Positions 13,732 to 22,233 of a stretch of DNA of 27,168 bases are shown in pieces; position 1 is the stretch's first letter, and the number at the start of each line of letters is the position of its first letter. Source of the DNA: Bacteroidales bacterium (GTDB lineage Bacteria > Bacteroidota > Bacteroidia > Bacteroidales > Paludibacteraceae); contig SFDZ01000032.1 of assembly GCA_004557405.1 (NCBI GenBank), forward strand, positions 1-27,168, given 5' to 3'. The notes beneath the pieces were generated by a model, which was not told where the DNA came from, made no database searches, and saw nothing but the letters and a program-made list of their open reading frames with translations. A program made the translations under genes and the position numbers.

Positions 13732-14384
13732 TGTTACACGGAAAACGCATATTGATAACAGCAGGGCCTACATACGAACGTATCGACCCTGTGCGATTTA
13801 TCGGCAATTTTTCGAGCGGTAAGATGGGATTCGCCTTGGCCGAAGCCTGCGCCGAACATGGTGCCGAAGTGTTGTTGGTGGCAGGTCCCGTGCAGTTGTC
13901 GGTAACGCACCGAAACATCCGGCGTATCGATGTGGTGTCGGCCGCCGAAATGTACGAAACGGTAATGGAACATTTCGCTACATGCGATGGCGCCATACTC
14001 TGTGCCGCAGTGGCCGACTTCACGCCACTCACCGTGGCCGACACAAAACTGAAACGCGGCACCGATACGCTCACCCTCAACCTGAAACCAACCAAAGATA
14101 TTGCAGCGGCACTCGGCGCATGCAAACGCAACGACCAATTTTTAGTGGGCTTTGCGCTCGAAACCGATAACGAAGAACAGCACGCGTTGGATAAACTGCG
14201 GCGCAAAAACTTCGACTTTATTGTACTCAACTCGTTGAACGACAGCCATGCGTGCTTTGGCTACGATACAAATAAAATAACCGTGTTGACTGCCGCCGGC
14301 GAACGTGTTGCCTATCCGTTGAAATCCAAAACAGAGGTAGCGGCGGATATTGTTCGACAGATTGAAAATATTGTTGCGAAATGA
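13731..14384 (+). CDS. coaB: Phosphopantothenate--cysteine ligase (CoaB domain as a separate gene)
   Basis: This 217-residue protein joins cysteine to 4'-phosphopantothenate, the step before CoaC. Diagnostic segments are ILITAGPTYERIDPVRFIGN near the start, FSSGKMGFALAE, AILCAAVADFTP, and LKPTKDIAAALG. The segment FLVGFALETDNE completes the nucleotide site. The ATG at 13731 overlaps the coaC stop by one base. That spacing favours translational re-initiation and would keep the two subunits in equal amounts. An in-frame ATG at 13656 would add 25 residues inside coaC with no family match. Together the two products equal the length of a normal CoaBC. The stop overlaps the porD start (ATGA). Confidence 0.9.
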   Translation: MLHGKRILITAGPTYERIDPVRFIGNFSSGKMGFALAEACAEHGAEVLLVAGPVQLSVTHRNIRRIDVVSAAEMYETVMEHFATCDGAILCAAVADFTPLTVADTKLKRGTDTLTLNLKPTKDIAAALGACKRNDQFLVGFALETDNEEQHALDKLRRKNFDFIVLNSLNDSHACFGYDTNKITVLTAAGERVAYPLKSKTEVAADIVRQIENIVAK

Positions 14385-15289
14385 AAAAAAATATCATCGT
14401 ATTGCTGATAGGCTTGCTCGCAGGCATCGGCGTTTCGGCGCAAGAACTGAAATGCACTGTAACGGTCAATTCGTCGCAAATACAAGGCACCAACAAACAG
14501 GTGTTCGAAACGCTGCAAACGGCATTGAACGACTTTATGAACAACTATCGTTGGACGGATTTGGTGTATGGAACAAACGAACGCATCGAATGCACGTTTT
14601 TGTTCAACGTAACGGCCTACAGCGACGATATGTTTACCACCACATTGCAGATTCAGGCGCGGCGGCCGGTTTATGGCACATCGTACACAACGCCCTTGTT
14701 CAATTTCAAAGACAATAGCGTCAATTTCAAATACATCGAGTTCGACCCTATCGAAATCAACAACAATACATTCGAAAACAATTTGACAGCCGTGTTGGGC
14801 TATTACGCCTATATTATCATCGGCATGGATTTGGATTCATTCGGAAAATTGGGCGGAACACCGGCTTTTCGCACCGCCGAACAAATCGTAACCTTGTCGC
14901 AAAGCCGCTCCGACTCGGAAGGCGATGGTTGGAAAGCCTTTGATGACGACAAAAATCGCTATGCGCTGATAAACAACCTGATGGACGAGCGTTTCCGCAA
15001 ATTTCGCGAATATTATTACGAATATCATCGATTGGCATTGGACAATATGGCCACCAATGTCGATAATGCGCGCGCGCGTATTGCGGCCGGGCTGCCGGTG
15101 TTGCGCGAACTGAATCGCCTGAATCCCGGCGCCATTGCCATCATGGCATTTCTTGATGCCAAAAACGATGAACTGATAAGCCTCTTTTCGTCGTCGAAGG
15201 CATCGGCGCAAGAACGCAACAATGTGTACAACATACTGATGGATGTCAATCCGGCGCTGAGTACACGATACGATGCCATCAAACCCTAA
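14381..15289 (+). CDS. porD: DUF4835 family protein, type IX secretion PorD-like
   Basis: The 302-residue product has a signal peptide (MKKNIIVLLIGLLAGIGVSA) followed by QELKCTVTVNSSQIQGTN. This start and the later NFKYIEFDPIEI and NNLTAVLGYYAYIIIGMDLDSF segments are hallmarks of DUF4835. The name PorD comes from its link to the type IX secretion system in Porphyromonas; its molecular role is unclear, and the family also occurs in species with few secreted cargoes. The position between coaBC and recN is conserved in Bacteroidota, which supports the call. It overlaps coaB by 4 bases (ATGA), implying translational coupling. No other T9SS gene is in the window. Confidence 0.88.
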   Translation: MKKNIIVLLIGLLAGIGVSAQELKCTVTVNSSQIQGTNKQVFETLQTALNDFMNNYRWTDLVYGTNERIECTFLFNVTAYSDDMFTTTLQIQARRPVYGTSYTTPLFNFKDNSVNFKYIEFDPIEINNNTFENNLTAVLGYYAYIIIGMDLDSFGKLGGTPAFRTAEQIVTLSQSRSDSEGDGWKAFDDDKNRYALINNLMDERFRKFREYYYEYHRLALDNMATNVDNARARIAAGLPVLRELNRLNPGAIAIMAFLDAKNDELISLFSSSKASAQERNNVYNILMDVNPALSTRYDAIKP

Positions 15290-15315
15290 TGTTATTATAA
15301 AATTGAACATCTCGC

Positions 15316-16974
15316 GTGCTGCACAGTCTGAAAATACAAAATTATGCGCTGATAGAGCATCTCGACATCGATTTTGAATCGGGATTGTCGGTCATTACCG
15401 GCGAAACAGGCGCAGGCAAATCGATCATCATCGGTGCGTTGGCGCTTGTTCTGGGACAACGTGCCGACACCAAAGCCATTCAAGCCGGCAAAAACAAATG
15501 CGTCGTCGAAGCCGTGTTCGACGTGTCCGATTTGGCGCTCGAAACCTTGTTTGCGGAGTTGGATATCGACTATGACGACGAGTGCATTCTGCGGCGCGAA
15601 ATACTCGACAATGGCAAATCGCGCGCCTTTGTCAACGACATGCCTGTCAATTTGCAACAGTTGCGCGCCGTGGCCAATCGCTTGATTGACATTCATTCGC
15701 AGCACGAAAATTTGTTGCTCGGCGAATCGACATTTCAGTTGCAGGCGCTTGATGCCGTAGCCTCTTCGCACGCCGAAGCCGAGACTTATGCGCAACATTA
15801 TCGGACTTACAAAGAGATAGGCCGACAACTTGCCACCGTGCAGCAAACGGCCGATGCGTGGCGTGCCGACCGCGATTATGCGCAGTTCCAATACGACCAA
15901 CTTGCAACTGCCGATTTGACCGACGACGAACAAGAGTTGTTGGAAAGCGAATTGCAAACCATGAATCACGCCGAAGAGGTGAAAACGGCCATAGCCGCTG
16001 CTTTGGCGCGCCTCGATGGCGAATCGGTTGGTACCAACGAACTGTTGCGCGAGGCTTTGACAACCTTGCGCCGAATCGAACCTTTTGTGCCGCAAATGGC
16101 TGATTATGTGCAACGTATCGAAAGCGCATTGATCGATTTGAAAGATGTGGCAGCCGATTTGGACATCAAACTGAACGACACCGATTTCGACCCGCAACGC
16201 AAAGAGTTTGTCGAAAACCGCCTCGATATGATTTATACGTTGGAACAAAAGCATCATGTGGCATCGGTGGCGGATTTGCTGCGGCTGCAAACCGAGTTTG
16301 CCGACAAATTAGCGCGTATCGATGGTTTTGATGCCGAAATCGAAACCTTGCGCAAACAACTCAACGAGGCCGAACAGCATCTGATGGTCGCTGCCGAACA
16401 GTTGTCGGCCAAACGCCGCATGGCCAAACCCGATTTCGAACGCATCGTTACGGCGCAACTCACCGAATTGGGTATGCCGCACGCCAACTTCGTTGTTGCC
16501 ATGACTGATGCCGAACAATTTTTGCCGTCGGGTCGGGATAATGTAGAATTTCTCTTCTCGGCCAACAAAAATAGTGCGCCTCAACCGATTGCACATACGG
16601 CATCGGGCGGCGAATTGTCGCGCTTGATGTTGGTTGTCAAGGCACAAATTGCCAATCGGACAAAACTGCCCACCGTGGTGTTCGACGAAATCGATACCGG
16701 CGTGTCGGGCGAAGTGGCTCATCGCATGGGCTTGATAATGAGTAATATGTCGCAGTCGATGCAGGTGTTTACCATCACACATCTGCCGCAAATCGCAGCC
16801 AAAGGCATTGCACATTACAAAGTGTACAAACACGACACCGCCGATGCTACGGTAACCAACATCGTGCGGCTGACATCGGAACAACGTGTGCAGGAAGTGG
16901 CCGAAATGTTGAGCGGAAAAAATCCGTCGGCCGCGGCCATCGACAATGCGCGCGAACTGCTAAAAATGGTTTAA
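15316..16974 (+). CDS. recN: DNA repair protein RecN
   Basis: The 552-residue SMC-like ATPase acts early in double-strand break repair. The N-terminus has MLHSLKIQNYALIEHLDIDF and Walker A GETGAGKS (29-36). A central coiled-coil region covers about 150-370. The ABC signature (TASGGELSRLMLV) and Walker B (TVVFDEIDTGVSGEVA) lie near residues 430-465. The start codon is GTG at 15316; no ATG precedes it in frame before a stop at 15304-15306. Length and motif order are normal. It follows porD by 26 bases and precedes the AI-2E permease by 3 bases, so all are probably in one operon with coaC and coaB. Confidence 0.97.
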   Translation: MLHSLKIQNYALIEHLDIDFESGLSVITGETGAGKSIIIGALALVLGQRADTKAIQAGKNKCVVEAVFDVSDLALETLFAELDIDYDDECILRREILDNGKSRAFVNDMPVNLQQLRAVANRLIDIHSQHENLLLGESTFQLQALDAVASSHAEAETYAQHYRTYKEIGRQLATVQQTADAWRADRDYAQFQYDQLATADLTDDEQELLESELQTMNHAEEVKTAIAAALARLDGESVGTNELLREALTTLRRIEPFVPQMADYVQRIESALIDLKDVAADLDIKLNDTDFDPQRKEFVENRLDMIYTLEQKHHVASVADLLRLQTEFADKLARIDGFDAEIETLRKQLNEAEQHLMVAAEQLSAKRRMAKPDFERIVTAQLTELGMPHANFVVAMTDAEQFLPSGRDNVEFLFSANKNSAPQPIAHTASGGELSRLMLVVKAQIANRTKLPTVVFDEIDTGVSGEVAHRMGLIMSNMSQSMQVFTITHLPQIAAKGIAHYKVYKHDTADATVTNIVRLTSEQRVQEVAEMLSGKNPSAAAIDNARELLKMV

Positions 16975-16977
16975 TCT

Positions 16978-18061
16978 ATGGAAATGCCCAAAAAAACTTA
17001 TACTTTCGACCGCGTCGTGCGGCTGCTTATCGCTTTGGCCGTAGTGGGTGCTGCCGTGTGGCTGCTCAACCGCCTGAGTGCAGTGCTCTTGCCGTTTCTC
17101 ATCGGCTGGCTTGTGGCGTATATGCTCTATCCGATTGTGAAATTTTTTCAGAATACCTGCCGTCTGAAATATCGTCTGTTGGCAGTGTTCGTTACGTTGT
17201 GTCATTCCCTCGTTGATAGACGAATTTGCAAAAATGGGGCAACTGTTGGTGCAGTATGCGCATCGCGCCGATACGGACAAGTTGTTGACCTACGATGTGA
17301 TACGTTGGCTGGCCGAACAACTGCCTGCGGTTGATTATCAGCATCTGCTGACGCTCGACCATCTGACTGCCGCCGTGGAAAAAGTGGCGCCGCAATTTTT
17401 TAATGTCTTGTCAGGCACATGGAACGTGTTGGTCGGCTTGTTTGTGGCGGTTGTCATCTTGCTGTATGTCATTTTCATACTGATAGATTACGAAAAAATC
17501 AGCGAGGGTTTTGTGGCGATGATCCCCACCAAATACCGCTCGTTTGTGGTTGCACTGCTGCACGATGTCGAAAGTGGTATGAACAGTTATTTTCGCGGAC
17601 AGTCGCTTATTGCCTTATGTGTCGGCATTTTGTTTTCTATCGGTTTCAGTATCGTCGGATTGCCCATGGCCATCACTATGGGATTGTTCATCGGTGTGCT
17701 GAATTTGGTACCTTATTTGCAGACCGTCGGGCTGATTCCGGTGCTGTTTCTGACCTTGCTGCGCTCTATGGAAACGGGACAGAATTTTTGGCTGTTGTTA
17801 CTGTCGGTCGGCATAGTGGTAGTGGTGGTGCAAGGGCTTCAGGATTTGCTGCTGACGCCCAAAATCATGGGTAAATTCATGGGATTGAAGCCGGCCATCA
17901 TTTTGCTGTCGTTATCGGTGTTTGGTGCCTTGTTCGGAGTGGTGGGCATGATTATCGCTTTGCCCGTTACCACGTTGCTGATTTCGTACTACAAACGTTA
18001 TGTGTTGAACGCCGAACAGCCCGAAAACGATGAAAATGTACCCATTTGCGCAAAAAAATAG
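16978..18061 (+). pseudogene. AI-2E family permease, disrupted by a frameshifting internal deletion
   Basis: Two frames together make one AI-2E-type membrane protein. The first frame (from 16978) covers the N-terminus and first membrane segment, ending with RLLAVFVTL at 17199. The second frame picks up VIPSLIDEFAKMGQ at 17201 and continues to the normal C-terminus, with the family features YEKISEGFVAMIP, MNSYFRGQSLIALCVGILFS and the final hydrophobic pairs. Between VTL and VIP only one base remains. Intact relatives, as I remember them, have about 13 residues of membrane helix there, so some 38 bases appear to be missing. A downstream TTG at 17213 could start a shortened protein lacking the first two segments. 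The family exports small molecules, with weak proof for AI-2 itself. Real mutation or assembly error are both possible. Confidence 0.82.
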
Positions 18062-18068
18062 AAAAAAT

Positions 18069-18099
18069 TTTGCAGAATCAAGAAAAAGTTGTACCTTTG
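18069..18099 (+). promoter_or_regulatory. Promoter of rpsO
   Basis: TTTG (18069-18072) and TACCTTTG (18092-18099) are 19 bases apart, a near-perfect Bacteroidota promoter. A short CCCA-TTTA-TGGG hairpin (18104-18115) sits at or just after the predicted transcript start. Confidence 0.75.
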
Positions 18100-18153
18100 C
18101 ACTCCCATTTATGGGGTTTTGTTTCATAGTTTTTTTTTAATTTACTCATTTCT

Positions 18154-18423
18154 ATGTATTTAGACGCAGAGAAAAAGCAAGAGATCTTCGGCAAATACGG
18201 AAAGTCTAACACTGACACTGGTTCTCCCGAATCACAAATCGCATTGTTTTCCTACCGTATCGCCCATTTGACTGAACATTTGAAGTCAAATCACAAAGAT
18301 CATAGTACGGAACGTTCGTTGAGAATGTTGGTTGGTAAACGTCGCCGTTTGCTCGATTATTTGAAAGAACGCGACATCGAACGTTATCGTGCTATCGTTA
18401 AAGAGTTGGGCTTGAGAAAATAA
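18154..18423 (+). CDS. rpsO: 30S ribosomal protein S15
   Basis: The 89-residue product has the full S15 pattern: an N-terminal YLDAEKKQEIFGKYG, the conserved NTDTGSPESQIALFSYRI, then LTEHLKSNHKDHSTERSLRMLVGKRRRLLDYL. S15 binds 16S rRNA in the central domain and starts assembly of the platform. Length is the standard 89 residues. The gene has its own promoter and a strong terminator, so it is a single-gene unit. In other bacteria S15 represses its own mRNA through the leader; the 48-base leader here is short and I see no proven equivalent. Confidence 0.99.
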   Translation: MYLDAEKKQEIFGKYGKSNTDTGSPESQIALFSYRIAHLTEHLKSNHKDHSTERSLRMLVGKRRRLLDYLKERDIERYRAIVKELGLRK

Positions 18424-18450
18424 TCTCCGACCAATTCGTAGCGACGAAAG

Positions 18451-18481
18451 AAAGCATTCCCCGAATCGGAATGCTTTTTTT
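18451..18481 (+). terminator. Intrinsic terminator of rpsO
   Basis: AAAGCATTCC (18451-18460) pairs perfectly with GGAATGCTTT (18468-18477) around a 7-base loop, followed by T residues to 18481. It lies 28 bases after the rpsO stop. Confidence 0.92.
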
Positions 18482-18494
18482 GTGTCGTGGCGGC

Positions 18495-18525
18495 TTGGGT
18501 ATGTCGCAAAAATGTAGTACTTTTG
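18495..18525 (+). promoter_or_regulatory. Promoter of kdtA
   Basis: TTG (18495-18497) and TACTTTTG (18518-18525) are 20 bases apart. The core ends 30 bases before the kdtA ATG and lies right after the rpsO terminator. Confidence 0.7.
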
Positions 18526-18555
18526 TAGTCCCAAATTTACAAACACAATTACAGT

Positions 18556-19770
18556 ATGCACTTTCTTTACAATATTGGTATTCGTTTGATGCAAGGTTAT
18601 GTGGCAGTGGCCGCGTTGTTCAGTGCCAAACTGCGTGCCCGGCATCGTGGCGACGCACAGGCATTCGACGCTTTGGAACGCTGCCGCGGCGAACGTTATG
18701 TGTGGTTTCATGCAGCATCGTTGGGCGAGTTCGAACAGGCACGCCCGATGATAGAGCGTTTGCGCAAACAGCAGCCCGACCGCAAAATACTGTTGACTTT
18801 TTTCTCGCCTTCGGGGTACGAGATTCGCAAAAATTATGCGTGTGTCGATGTGGTGTGTTATTTGCCGTTCGACACGCCGTTCAATGTGCGTCGTTTTTTG
18901 GATTTGGTCAATCCATCGCAGGCTATCTTTGTGAAATATGAATTTTGGGCAAACTATTTGTTGGAGTTGCATCGTCGGCAGGTGCCCACTTATCTGATTT
19001 CGTCCATTTTCAGAGAAAAACAACTGTTTTTCAAACCGTATGGCGGATTTTTCCGATCGTTATTGCATTGCTATACACACATTTTTGTTCAGGACGAAGC
19101 CTCGAAACGACTGCTCGAAAACATTGGTTTAGAGCGTGTTACCATTGGCGACGACACACGCTTCGACCGCGTGTCCGACATAGCGGCTGCCGCGCGGCAG
19201 TTGCCCATAGCCGAAGCCTTTGCCCGCAACAGCAATGTGTTGGTCGTTGGCAGCTCGTGGGAGCCTGACGAGGATTTGTTGGTGCGTTACATCAATGCCA
19301 ATCAGGATATTTGTAAAATGATTATTGCGCCACACGTTGTTTCGTCGAAACACATCGAAAGTTTGTGCGAGAAACTGCGTTGTAACTTTGTGCTGTACAC
19401 GCAAACCACTCCCGACGAGGCCGCCAAAGCGCATTGCTTGGTGGTCGATACGATAGGCGTTTTGGCGTCGTTATACCAATATGGGCGTGTGGCTTACATC
19501 GGTGGCGGTTTCGGCGTAGGCATTCACAACACGCTCGAAGCGGCCGTGTGGGGCATGCCCGTGGTGTTTGGCCCGAACTATCGCAAGTTCCGCGAAGCGC
19601 ACGATTTGATCGCGTGTGGCGGCGGATTTTCGATTCGTTCCTATCGACAGTTGGAAGATTTGGTTACGGCGCTGTTCAACGACCACGAGGCGGCACGGCA
19701 TGCAAGCGACTATGTAAAACAGCATGTAGGCGCTACCGACAAAATTTTTGGCATGATTTTCGATAACTAA
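18556..19770 (+). CDS. kdtA: 3-deoxy-D-manno-octulosonic acid (Kdo) transferase
   Basis: The 404-residue glycosyltransferase moves Kdo from CMP-Kdo to lipid A precursor at the inner membrane. The N-terminus is a membrane anchor (FLYNIGIRLMQGYVAVAAL). WFHAASLGEFEQARP carries the catalytic Glu (E58). ILLTFFSPSGYEIRKNY and AIFVKYEFWANYL are family-specific. The nucleotide-binding half includes VVGSSWEPDEDLL and AYIGGGFGVGIHNTLEAAVWG. Length is normal. Its presence shows a lipopolysaccharide-making Gram-negative cell. The next gene starts 18 bases later, so both probably share the promoter at 18495-18525. Confidence 0.96.
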   Translation: MHFLYNIGIRLMQGYVAVAALFSAKLRARHRGDAQAFDALERCRGERYVWFHAASLGEFEQARPMIERLRKQQPDRKILLTFFSPSGYEIRKNYACVDVVCYLPFDTPFNVRRFLDLVNPSQAIFVKYEFWANYLLELHRRQVPTYLISSIFREKQLFFKPYGGFFRSLLHCYTHIFVQDEASKRLLENIGLERVTIGDDTRFDRVSDIAAAARQLPIAEAFARNSNVLVVGSSWEPDEDLLVRYINANQDICKMIIAPHVVSSKHIESLCEKLRCNFVLYTQTTPDEAAKAHCLVVDTIGVLASLYQYGRVAYIGGGFGVGIHNTLEAAVWGMPVVFGPNYRKFREAHDLIACGGGFSIRSYRQLEDLVTALFNDHEAARHASDYVKQHVGATDKIFGMIFDN

Positions 19771-19788
19771 AATAACTACAATAACAAT

Positions 19789-21975
19789 ATGGAAAAAAAA
19801 TCGTATGATTGGCGTTTCGCGCAGGTAGGCGGCGTTACACGCGTCAAAATTGAAACAGGCGACGACATCGCTCATTTGCCAGAACTCGATCAAAAATTGT
19901 GGACAGTGTTGAGTTGTCCGGTCAAAGGGTTGGAAATTGACGAGAAAACCCTTAATTTTATGGATACCGACCACGATGGCAAAATTCGTGTGAACGAAGT
20001 TGTCGAAACTACCAAGTGGCTCACATCGGTACTGAAAACACCGGATCTGCTCCTCAAACAAGAGGGACGCATCGCGTTGAGCGACATCGATTGCGGTACC
20101 GATGCCGGACTGAAAATTTATAATTCGGCAAAACAAATTCTGAAAAATTTAGGTTTGGAAAAAGATGAAATTGCATTGGCCGATACGGCCGACAGCATTG
20201 CTATTTTTGCCAATACCAAACTGAATGGCGATGGCGTGGTAACCACAGCATCGACCGACGATGCCCAACTGCAAGCCGTGATAACCGCTTGCTTGCAAAC
20301 GGTTGGTGGCACGCCCGACCGCAGCGGCGTCGATGGCGTAACAGCCGAACAAGTCGAAGCCTTCTATGCCGCCTGCGAGGCCTATTCGGCGTGGCAGACC
20401 GCCAAGTGCGAATTGCCTTACGGCGACAATACCGAAGCCGCGTTGGCCGTTTACAATGCCTTGAAAGATAAAATTGACGACTATTTCGTGCGTTGTCAGT
20501 TGGCGGCTTTCGATGCCGATGCCACCGCTTTGCTCGATGTGTCGGCCGAACGCATGGGCAGCATCAGCGACAAAAATCTGGCCGGCTGCATGGACGAAAT
20601 AGCCACCTATCCGTTGGCGCGCGTGAATGCGCAACATACGCTTTCGCTCTCGCAGGGCATCAATCCGGCGTGGATGGCACAGTTGGCTGATTTTAAGCGA
20701 CTTGTGCTCGATGTCGATTTCCCGGCCATTGACGCGCTGACTGCACAAGAGTGGAACGCTGTGGCGGCCAAATTTGCGCCTTATCTGGCGTGGAAAGCGG
20801 CTAAAAATGGCGATATTGTTGAGTCGTTGGGCATGGCAACCATCGACACATTGCTGCAACAAAACCGCAAAGCCGACCTGTTGGCGCTGATTGAGGCCGA
20901 CAAAGCCCTGACCGCCGAAGCCGAGTCGATACAAGCGGTCGATAAGTTGTTGCATTTGTGCCGCGATTTCTATCGGTTGCTCAAAAACTTTGTTACTTTT
21001 TCCGATTTTTATGCGCGCAATCAGCAACAAAAAGCCATTTTCCAAGCCGGAACGCTCTATATCGACCAACGCAGTTGCGACTTGTGTCTGAAAGTGAACG
21101 ATATGGCAAAACACAATCTGATGGCGGCAGCCAGCGGCATGTTCCTGATTTATTGCGATTGTTATTCGAAAACCAAAAATGCAACGATGCAAATAGTGGC
21201 GGTGATGACCAATGGCGAAGTCAACAATCTGACCGTCGGAAAAAATGCCATTTTTTACGACCGCGCAGGGCTCGATTGGGATGCCACCGTTACAAAAATT
21301 GTTGATAATCCCATCAGTATCGGACAGGCGTTTTGGTCGCCATATCGTCGTATTTCGGTGTGGATCGAAAATTTGATAAACAAACGTGCCGCCGACAAAG
21401 ATTCGAAAATGATGGCCGATGCTACCGAAAAACTATCGGCTGTGCCCGACATAAAACCGACCGATGGCGCTGCACCGGCACCGGCTCCTGCGTTTGATAT
21501 TGCCAAATTTGCCGGTATTTTTGCCGCATTAGGCATGGCTTTGGGAATGATAGGCACCGCCTTGGTGAGCGTGGCCAAAGGCTTTGCCGCATTGACTTGG
21601 TGGCAGATGCCGTTGGTGTTGATAGGCTTGCTGCTGCTGATTTCCGGCCCATCGATGATAATGGCCGCACTGAAGTTGCGGAAACGCAACTTGGCACCAT
21701 TGCTCAATGCCAATGGCTGGGCTGTCAATGCTAATGTGTTGGTAAACATCTTGTTTGGCGCCACATTGACTAAAATGGCCGTGCTCCCGAAACTGAAATT
21801 ACAAGACCCTTTTGCACGCAAAGGCATTCCATTGTGGCGCAAAATTTTGTACATCGTTCTAGCTGTGCTGGTAGTGGCGGTCGCAGTCTATTTGCTCTAT
21901 GTGTACGCTTGTCCGCACGCTGTCGATGCTGCTGCAACTACTTGTGAAACAGTCGATTCGCTGACAGTGCAATAG
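19789..21975 (+). CDS. Large EF-hand membrane protein of unknown function
   Basis: The 728-residue protein has no signal peptide. Residues 59-70 (DTDHDGKIRVNE) are a perfect EF-hand calcium loop: Asp at 1, 3 and 5, Gly at 6, Ile at 8, Glu at 12. A second loop near residue 145 (KLNGDGVVTT) is degenerate, with Lys at position 1. The middle 400 residues are helical and rich in Ala, Asp and Lys, with no motif I recognise. An Ala-Pro linker (APAPAPAF, about 563) leads to three hydrophobic segments at the C-terminal end: FAGIFAALGMALGMIGTALV, MPLVLIGLLLLISGPSMIM and ILYIVLAVLVVAVAVYLLYV. The large soluble part is therefore probably cytoplasmic. It follows kdtA by 18 bases and ends before a strong terminator. 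The family seems to occur in Bacteroidota without a known role. Confidence 0.82.
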   Translation: MEKKSYDWRFAQVGGVTRVKIETGDDIAHLPELDQKLWTVLSCPVKGLEIDEKTLNFMDTDHDGKIRVNEVVETTKWLTSVLKTPDLLLKQEGRIALSDIDCGTDAGLKIYNSAKQILKNLGLEKDEIALADTADSIAIFANTKLNGDGVVTTASTDDAQLQAVITACLQTVGGTPDRSGVDGVTAEQVEAFYAACEAYSAWQTAKCELPYGDNTEAALAVYNALKDKIDDYFVRCQLAAFDADATALLDVSAERMGSISDKNLAGCMDEIATYPLARVNAQHTLSLSQGINPAWMAQLADFKRLVLDVDFPAIDALTAQEWNAVAAKFAPYLAWKAAKNGDIVESLGMATIDTLLQQNRKADLLALIEADKALTAEAESIQAVDKLLHLCRDFYRLLKNFVTFSDFYARNQQQKAIFQAGTLYIDQRSCDLCLKVNDMAKHNLMAAASGMFLIYCDCYSKTKNATMQIVAVMTNGEVNNLTVGKNAIFYDRAGLDWDATVTKIVDNPISIGQAFWSPYRRISVWIENLINKRAADKDSKMMADATEKLSAVPDIKPTDGAAPAPAPAFDIAKFAGIFAALGMALGMIGTALVSVAKGFAALTWWQMPLVLIGLLLLISGPSMIMAALKLRKRNLAPLLNANGWAVNANVLVNILFGATLTKMAVLPKLKLQDPFARKGIPLWRKILYIVLAVLVVAVAVYLLYVYACPHAVDAAATTCETVDSLTVQ

Positions 21976-22005
21976 TCGCTTCGACGCAGTCGGCAAGGCT
22001 AACAG

Positions 22006-22040
22006 GCCGCAACTCGTGTGGACGAGTGGCGGCTTTTTTT
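22006..22040 (+). terminator. Intrinsic terminator after the EF-hand gene
   Basis: GCCGC (22006-22010) pairs with GCGGC (22029-22033), and inside it ACTCGT (22012-22017) pairs with ACGAGT (22022-22027). Seven T residues follow (22034-22040). It closes the kdtA unit. Confidence 0.92.
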
Positions 22041-22070
22041 GTCGGCACACATCCTTTTTTTTGAACAAAA

Positions 22071-22102
22071 TTTGGTGGTTTGCAAAATTGTTTGTACCTT
22101 TG
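22071..22102 (+). promoter_or_regulatory. Promoter of rho
   Basis: TTTG (22071-22074) and TACCTTTG (22095-22102) are 20 bases apart, an excellent match. The transcript would have a leader of about 125 bases before the rho ATG at 22234, unusually long for this window. Confidence 0.75.
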
Positions 22103-22117
22103 CAGCATCAAACAAAT

Positions 22118-22162
22118 AGGGTGGAGCGTACCTTGCTTCATCGTTTGCAACCCCTTTTTTTT
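22118..22162 (+). promoter_or_regulatory. Possible attenuator hairpin in the rho leader
   Basis: AGGG (22118-22121) can pair with CCCT (22152-22155), and AGCG (22125-22128) with CGTT further in, although the stem is interrupted. Eight T residues (22155-22162) follow directly. The shape is that of a weak terminator placed 70 bases before the rho start, so it may limit read-through. Rho genes in other bacteria are autoregulated in their leaders; a link here is inference. Confidence 0.3.
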
Positions 22163-22233
22163 GAATAGTATGGTATCGTGGCATGTTTATTGTATGTCAT
22201 TTCCGTAGTCGCTTATCACACAATTTATTTTTT

